From: Streptomyces monomycini
GTDB taxonomy: Bacteria; Actinomycetota; Actinomycetes; Streptomycetales; Streptomycetaceae
Assembly (NCBI RefSeq): GCF_022271435.1
Contig: NZ_JAFIQY010000032.1
Location: forward strand, 39,020 to 103,019
DNA length: 64,000 nt
Reading direction: 5' to 3'
Both the position numbers and the translations under genes were made by a program. Shown here one piece after another: positions 60,200-64,000 of the stretch. Numbering within the stretch: the stretch's first letter is position 1; every line of letters starts with the position of its first letter. The notes under the pieces were generated by a model. It was given only the letters and a program-made list of their open reading frames with translations. It did no database searches and had not been told where the DNA came from.

Positions 60200-61588
60200 C
60201 TACCGGGCTTCCCGGACCGCCAGCGGCGCCTGTTGCAGCGGCACCGGTCTGCACGGAGAGGGATGTGCGGACGCGCCGTACGGTTCCAGGGTCACGGGTT
60301 CCGCTTGTGTGAATGGTGTGGAGGGAGCGGGCGGTGGCGGCGTACGGACGTGCAGCCCCGCGGGAGTTGAGGGGATACGTACCCATCGTGCGGCTCTGAC
60401 CGGAAAACCGGTGGGCGTCGGATCACCGGAGGCAGCACCGGACGGACCGCCGGACGGACCACCGGAGGAACCGGGCACGGCAGGCGGCTCCGCGCGACGC
60501 CCGGCGCCGGCGGACAGCACGACGGGCGCGGCATCCCGGGACTGCGCCCCCGTGGCCGCGGCCGGCAGCCGGGCCACCCCGCACGGCACCGCCGGTGTCT
60601 CGAACGGCAGCCGCAGTTCGCCGTCCGGCGTCCACAGTCCGGTGCCCGCCAGCCACCCGCGCGGCGGCGGCAGCTGGCGCAGGCGGCGCTCCGCCGGCCG
60701 CCAGACGCCCAGCCAGGTCCCGGCGGCCGCGTCCACACGGAACGCCACCGCGCAGCTCTCCGGCGCCAGCGCCTGACCCGACTGCACGGCGAACGGCCGC
60801 AGCGCCGCGTCCGGCAGCCGCAGGCACTCCGGGAAGCGCACCGGCAGCGCGCTGCCCAGCACGCCCCAGCCCAGCCGGTCGTGCCCCGCCGCGTCCGACC
60901 GCAGCACCAGCAGCCCGCTGTCCGGGTCGGCCAGCAGCAGCCGGTCGTTGCTCTCCTCGGTGATCTGGAGCAGCGGGCTGACCTCGCCGCCGCGCTCCAG
61001 ATCGACCGCCACCGTCTTGGTGCGCCCCGCCACCTCCTGGTCCAGGGCCAGCAGCCGGCCCGTACGGTCCAGCCAGACACCGCCCGTGCAGCGGCCCTCG
61101 ATCTCGGCGACGCAGGCGGGCACGGAGCGCGCCCGGCCGGGAACGGTGGACGGCCGCCCGTCGTGCACCAGCCACAGCACGGTGGAGTGCTCGCCGGGCG
61201 CCAGCGCGTACGCGCGCGAGCCGCACGGCGCGGCGGGCAGCAGCGTCAGCTCCGCCGTCCCGACGGCGCCGAGCGGCAGCTCGCCGGTGCCCGGGCCGGT
61301 CGGGTACAGCAGGCCGAGCGTGCAGCGGTCCGCGGCCCGGCGCCGGATCAGCACCCGGCCGTCCGTCAGGGGCAGCAGCCCGGTGCCCGCCTCCTCGGGC
61401 TGGTGGCCGGGCAGGGGGACCGCGTACGGCTCGGGGCCCGCCAGCGTCCAGCGCTCGGGGTACCAGCTCCCGGTGCTGCGGTGCCGCGCGAGCCGGGCGG
61501 CGTAGGAGCCGTCGGCGGCGATCGTCAGCGCCGCGCCGTGCTGCCGGGTGTCCGGCGTCGCGGCGTCCTCGGTGACACAGGCTGTCAT
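60200..61588 (-). CDS. Hypothetical protein, possible beta-propeller
   Basis: 462 residues from ATG 61588 (GGAGGTGA 7 bases upstream). Repeated blocks like GGVWLDRTGRLLALDQEVAGRTKTVAVDLERGGEV and DRLLLADPDSGLLVLRSDAAGHDRLGWGV suggest several four-stranded blades. No signal peptide or membrane segment. C-terminal ~80 residues are Pro/Gly/Ser-rich. Unknown function. Lies before a 298-bp AT-richer promoter gap. Confidence 0.75.
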   Translation of the reverse strand: MTACVTEDAATPDTRQHGAALTIAADGSYAARLARHRSTGSWYPERWTLAGPEPYAVPLPGHQPEEAGTGLLPLTDGRVLIRRRAADRCTLGLLYPTGPGTGELPLGAVGTAELTLLPAAPCGSRAYALAPGEHSTVLWLVHDGRPSTVPGRARSVPACVAEIEGRCTGGVWLDRTGRLLALDQEVAGRTKTVAVDLERGGEVSPLLQITEESNDRLLLADPDSGLLVLRSDAAGHDRLGWGVLGSALPVRFPECLRLPDAALRPFAVQSGQALAPESCAVAFRVDAAAGTWLGVWRPAERRLRQLPPPRGWLAGTGLWTPDGELRLPFETPAVPCGVARLPAAATGAQSRDAAPVVLSAGAGRRAEPPAVPGSSGGPSGGPSGAASGDPTPTGFPVRAARWVRIPSTPAGLHVRTPPPPAPSTPFTQAEPVTLEPYGASAHPSPCRPVPLQQAPLAVREAR

Positions 61589-61886
61589 CGAGTGCTCACC
61601 TCCAGTCAGTGCGGTCGAAGCTAGTTTTCGCACTCTCAAACGAGGAGAGAAGGTTGCGGCACTTCACGCAAAAGAGTGGCTGATGTCCGGTTCGCCTTGA
61701 GGTGCGAGGGGTGCTTGTGCTGTGTGCGGCGGGACGGGGCGGCGGCGGGAGCGGCCACGACGCCGGAACGCCCCCGGCGGCCCCGGTGCCCGCCGTACGC
61801 CCCGACGGCCGCGGCGCTCCCGGCCTGCCGGGCCGCCGTCCGAAGCGGCCCGGCGCGGCGGTGCGGCTGGGAGGTAACCTTCCCCC

Positions 61887-62753
61887 GTGCCCGTACTGTC
61901 TGAAGTCCTTGCCGCGCTCGACGCCCTCTGGCCCCCCGAGCGGGCCGCGTCGTGGGACGCCGTCGGCACGGTCTGCGGTGATCCGGACGCCGAGGTGCGC
62001 CGGGTCCTGTTCGCCGTCGACCCCGTCCAGGAGATCGCCGACGAGGCGGTCCGGCTCGGCGCCGACCTGCTCGTCACGCACCACCCGCTCTACCTGCGCG
62101 GTACCACCACGGTCGCGGCCGGCACCTTCAAGGGCCGCGTCGTGCACACGCTGATCAAGAACGATGTCGCGCTGCACGTCGCGCACACCAACGCCGACAC
62201 CGCCGACCCCGGCGTCTCCGACGCCCTGGCCGGCGCGCTGGACCTGCGGGTCCTGCGTCCGCTGGTGCCGGACGAGACCGACTCCCACGGCCGCCGCGGC
62301 CTGGGCCGGATCTGCGAGCTGCCGCACCCGATGACGCTCGCGGAGTTCGGCCCGTACGCCGCCGCCCGGCTGCCCGCCACCGCGCAGGGCGTCCGGATCG
62401 CCGGCGACCCGGACCGTACGATCCGCACGGTCGCCGTCTCCGGCGGCTCCGGCGACAGCCTCTTCGACGACGTACGGGCGGCCGGTGCGGACGCGTTCCT
62501 CACCGCCGACCTGCGCCACCACCCCGCCTCCGAGGCGACCCAGAAGAGCCCGCTGGCACTGCTGGACGCCGCCCACTGGGCCACCGAGTGGCCCTGGTGC
62601 GAGCAGGCCGCGGCCCAGCTCGACGAGATTTCCGACCGGCACGGCTGGAACCTGCGCACCCACGTGTCGCGCACGGTCACCGACCCCTGGACCGCCCACG
62701 CGGCGTCCGACGCCCGCACGACCCCGACGAACACATCAGGAGCCCCCCGCTGA
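61887..62753 (+). CDS. Nif3-like dinuclear metal centre protein
   Basis: 288 residues from GTG 61887. LLVTHHPLYLRG with H65 and H66, AHTNADTADPG and a late DLRHHPASEA are Nif3/YbgI metal ligands. Members form hexamers with a di-iron or di-zinc site and are suggested to be GTP cyclohydrolase-like. The next gene (zinc ribbon) overlaps by 4 bases. This Nif3 - zinc-ribbon - RNase H order is well kept in Streptomyces. Confidence 0.93.
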   Translation: MPVLSEVLAALDALWPPERAASWDAVGTVCGDPDAEVRRVLFAVDPVQEIADEAVRLGADLLVTHHPLYLRGTTTVAAGTFKGRVVHTLIKNDVALHVAHTNADTADPGVSDALAGALDLRVLRPLVPDETDSHGRRGLGRICELPHPMTLAEFGPYAAARLPATAQGVRIAGDPDRTIRTVAVSGGSGDSLFDDVRAAGADAFLTADLRHHPASEATQKSPLALLDAAHWATEWPWCEQAAAQLDEISDRHGWNLRTHVSRTVTDPWTAHAASDARTTPTNTSGAPR

Positions 62754-63493
62754 ACGCCGCGCCCGCCGACCAGATCCGCCTCCTCGACGTCCAGGCCCTG
62801 GACGTGAGGCTCAGCCAGCTCGCGCACAAGCGCAGGACCCTCCCCGAGCTGGCCGAGATCCAGACCCTGGAGGGCGACCTCACCCAGCAGCGCGACCTGC
62901 TCGTCGCCGCGCAGACCGAGGAGAGCGACACCACCCGCGAGCAGACCAAGGCGGAACAGGACGTGGACCAGGTGCGCCAGCGCGCCGCCCGCGACCAGCA
63001 GCGCCTGGACTCCGGCGCCATCACCTCGCCCAAGGACCTGGAGAACCTCCAGCGGGAGATCGCCTCCCTCGCCAAGCGCCAGGGTGACCTGGAGGACGTC
63101 GTCCTGGAGGTCATGGAGCGCCGCGAGTCCGCCCAGGAGCGGGTCACCGAGCTGACCGGACGCGTGGAGTCCGTCCAGGCCAAGGTCAACGACGCCACCG
63201 CCCGCCGGGACGCCGCCTGGGCCGAGATCGACGCCGAGGCCGACACGGTCCGCAAGGAGCGCGAGCTGACCGTCGCCGACATCCCGGCCGACCTGCTCAA
63301 GCTCTACGACCGGCTGCGCGAGAAGCAGGGCGGCCTCGGCGCGGCCCGCCTCTACCAGCGCCGCTGCGAGGGCTGCCGCCTGGAGCTGGACATCACCGAG
63401 CTGAACGACGTGCGCAGCGCGCCCGCCGACAAGGTCGTGCGCTGCGAGAACTGCAGCCGCATCCTGGTGCGCACGCCCGACTCGGGCCTGTAG
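62750..63493 (+). CDS. C4-type zinc-ribbon protein with coiled coil, CTG start
   Basis: 247 residues. A long coiled coil (~5-190) rich in Glu/Gln/Arg is followed by a zinc ribbon, RRCEGCRLELD and VVRCENCSRIL (four Cys). The only sensible start is a CTG at 62750, with AGGAG 7 bases upstream and the Nif3 stop overlapping (CTGA). Members are thought to bind RNA or DNA. Followed at 4 bp by RNase H. Confidence 0.9.
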   Translation: MNAAPADQIRLLDVQALDVRLSQLAHKRRTLPELAEIQTLEGDLTQQRDLLVAAQTEESDTTREQTKAEQDVDQVRQRAARDQQRLDSGAITSPKDLENLQREIASLAKRQGDLEDVVLEVMERRESAQERVTELTGRVESVQAKVNDATARRDAAWAEIDAEADTVRKERELTVADIPADLLKLYDRLREKQGGLGAARLYQRRCEGCRLELDITELNDVRSAPADKVVRCENCSRILVRTPDSGL

Positions 63494-63496
63494 GCC

Positions 63497-64000
63497 GTGG
63501 CCCGTACGTTCGTCGTCGAGGCCGACGGCGGGTCCCGGGGCAACCCGGGGCCCGCGGGCTACGGCGCGGTCGTCATCGACCCGGAGACCGGGCAGGCGCT
63601 CGCCGAGGCCGCCGAGTACATCGGCACGGCGACCAACAACGTCGCCGAGTACCGGGGCCTGGTCGCCGGCCTGCGCGCCGCGTACGCGCTGGACCCGGAG
63701 GCGGACGTCCGGGTGCGGATGGACTCCAAGCTCGTCGTGGAGCAGATGTCCGGGCGCTGGAAGATCAAGCACCCGGACATGCGGCCGCTGGCGGCGGAGG
63801 CGCGGAGCGTCTTCCCGCCCGCGCAGGTGACGTACGAGTGGATCCCGCGCGAGGAGAACAAGCACGCCGACCGGCTCGCCAACGAGGCGATGGACGCGGG
63901 CAAGGCGGGCCGGCAGTGGGAGCCGCGGGACTCGCGGGCCGAACTGGACGCGGGCGGTCCGGCGCGCAGTGCCGCCGCCCGCGCGGCCGACGCGGCGGCG
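63497..64000 (+). CDS. Bifunctional RNase H / acid phosphatase, RNase H part (3' end outside window)
   Basis: 168 codons visible from GTG 63497. RNase HI catalytic residues D10 (EADGGSRGNPGPAG), E51 (NNVAEYRGL), D76 (RMDSKLV) and the late D in ENKHADRLANEAMD. In Streptomyces this domain is usually fused to a histidine-phosphatase (CobC-like) domain; the Ala-rich linker at the window's end fits that. It removes RNA from RNA-DNA hybrids. Confidence 0.9.
   Translation, partial: MARTFVVEADGGSRGNPGPAGYGAVVIDPETGQALAEAAEYIGTATNNVAEYRGLVAGLRAAYALDPEADVRVRMDSKLVVEQMSGRWKIKHPDMRPLAAEARSVFPPAQVTYEWIPREENKHADRLANEAMDAGKAGRQWEPRDSRAELDAGGPARSAAARAADAAA

Overview
The window is a 64 kb stretch of very GC-rich, densely coded DNA that looks like a Streptomyces (or close relative) chromosome. 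Supporting signs are strong G/C codon wobble, many GTG starts, stop/start overlaps inside operons, DUF6230/DUF6114, SCO2322-type and CU044_5270 families, and a complete SapB/AmfS-type (ram) class III lanthipeptide locus. No tRNA, rRNA, CRISPR array, insertion sequence or prophage was seen.

Layout. 0-12 kb: housekeeping and accessory genes: two paralogous FVDxP proteins, an ABM-fold protein, an F420-type nitroreductase, an MHS-family transporter, a secreted Cu/Zn-SOD-like protein, an aldo/keto reductase, and an ECF sigma factor with a membrane partner, divergent from an orphan ctaD. 11.7-12.8 kb: DUF6114/DUF6230 pair. 13-16 kb: divergent CYP125-like P450 and FadA5-like thiolase, then a frameshifted DinB/DUF664 gene. 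16.5-25 kb: a lytic transglycosylase, then a five-gene operon (17.4-23.4 kb) coding for an ECF-type transporter (S, fused A-A', T), an SCO2322-family protein and a secreted alpha/alpha-barrel protein, preceded by a clear cobalamin riboswitch; this is best read as a vitamin B12 uptake system with an intrinsic-factor-like extracellular protein. 25-27 kb: aldehyde dehydrogenase plus ferredoxin, divergent from a metallo-beta-lactamase-fold hydrolase.

27-34 kb: ramC-ramS-ramA-ramB with convergent ramR. The precursor carries two S-x2-S-x3-C blocks. ramB runs antisense 159 bp into ramR. 34-41 kb: a KstR-like TetR regulator divergent from a glycosyltransferase / methyltransferase / terpenoid-cyclase-fold operon, followed by small genes and an F420-dependent LLM oxidoreductase. 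41-44 kb: cell-envelope genes. 44-48 kb: a fused double acyl-CoA dehydrogenase (FadE34-like) and an SCP-x/Ltp-type thiolase. 48-56 kb: a VanZ protein with a possible leader peptide, a DHA2 exporter with an SDR, gcvH, and a DesKR-like two-component system interrupted by a secreted protein and a stand-alone condensation-domain protein. 56.7-59.8 kb: MaoC hydratase, Zn alcohol dehydrogenase and SDR operon. 60-64 kb: unknown protein, Nif3, zinc-ribbon protein and RNase H (cut off by the window end).

The main integrating theme is a dispersed sterol/acyl side-chain catabolic regulon. A KstR homologue lies in the window, and 14-bp sites fitting the mycobacterial KstR consensus TnnAACnnGTTnnA (or missing it by one base) lie upstream of the CYP125-like gene, the FadA5-like gene, the glycosyltransferase operon, the FadE34-like gene and the MaoC-ADH-SDR operon. 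The consensus and family assignments come from memory of the literature; the matches were read directly from the sequence.
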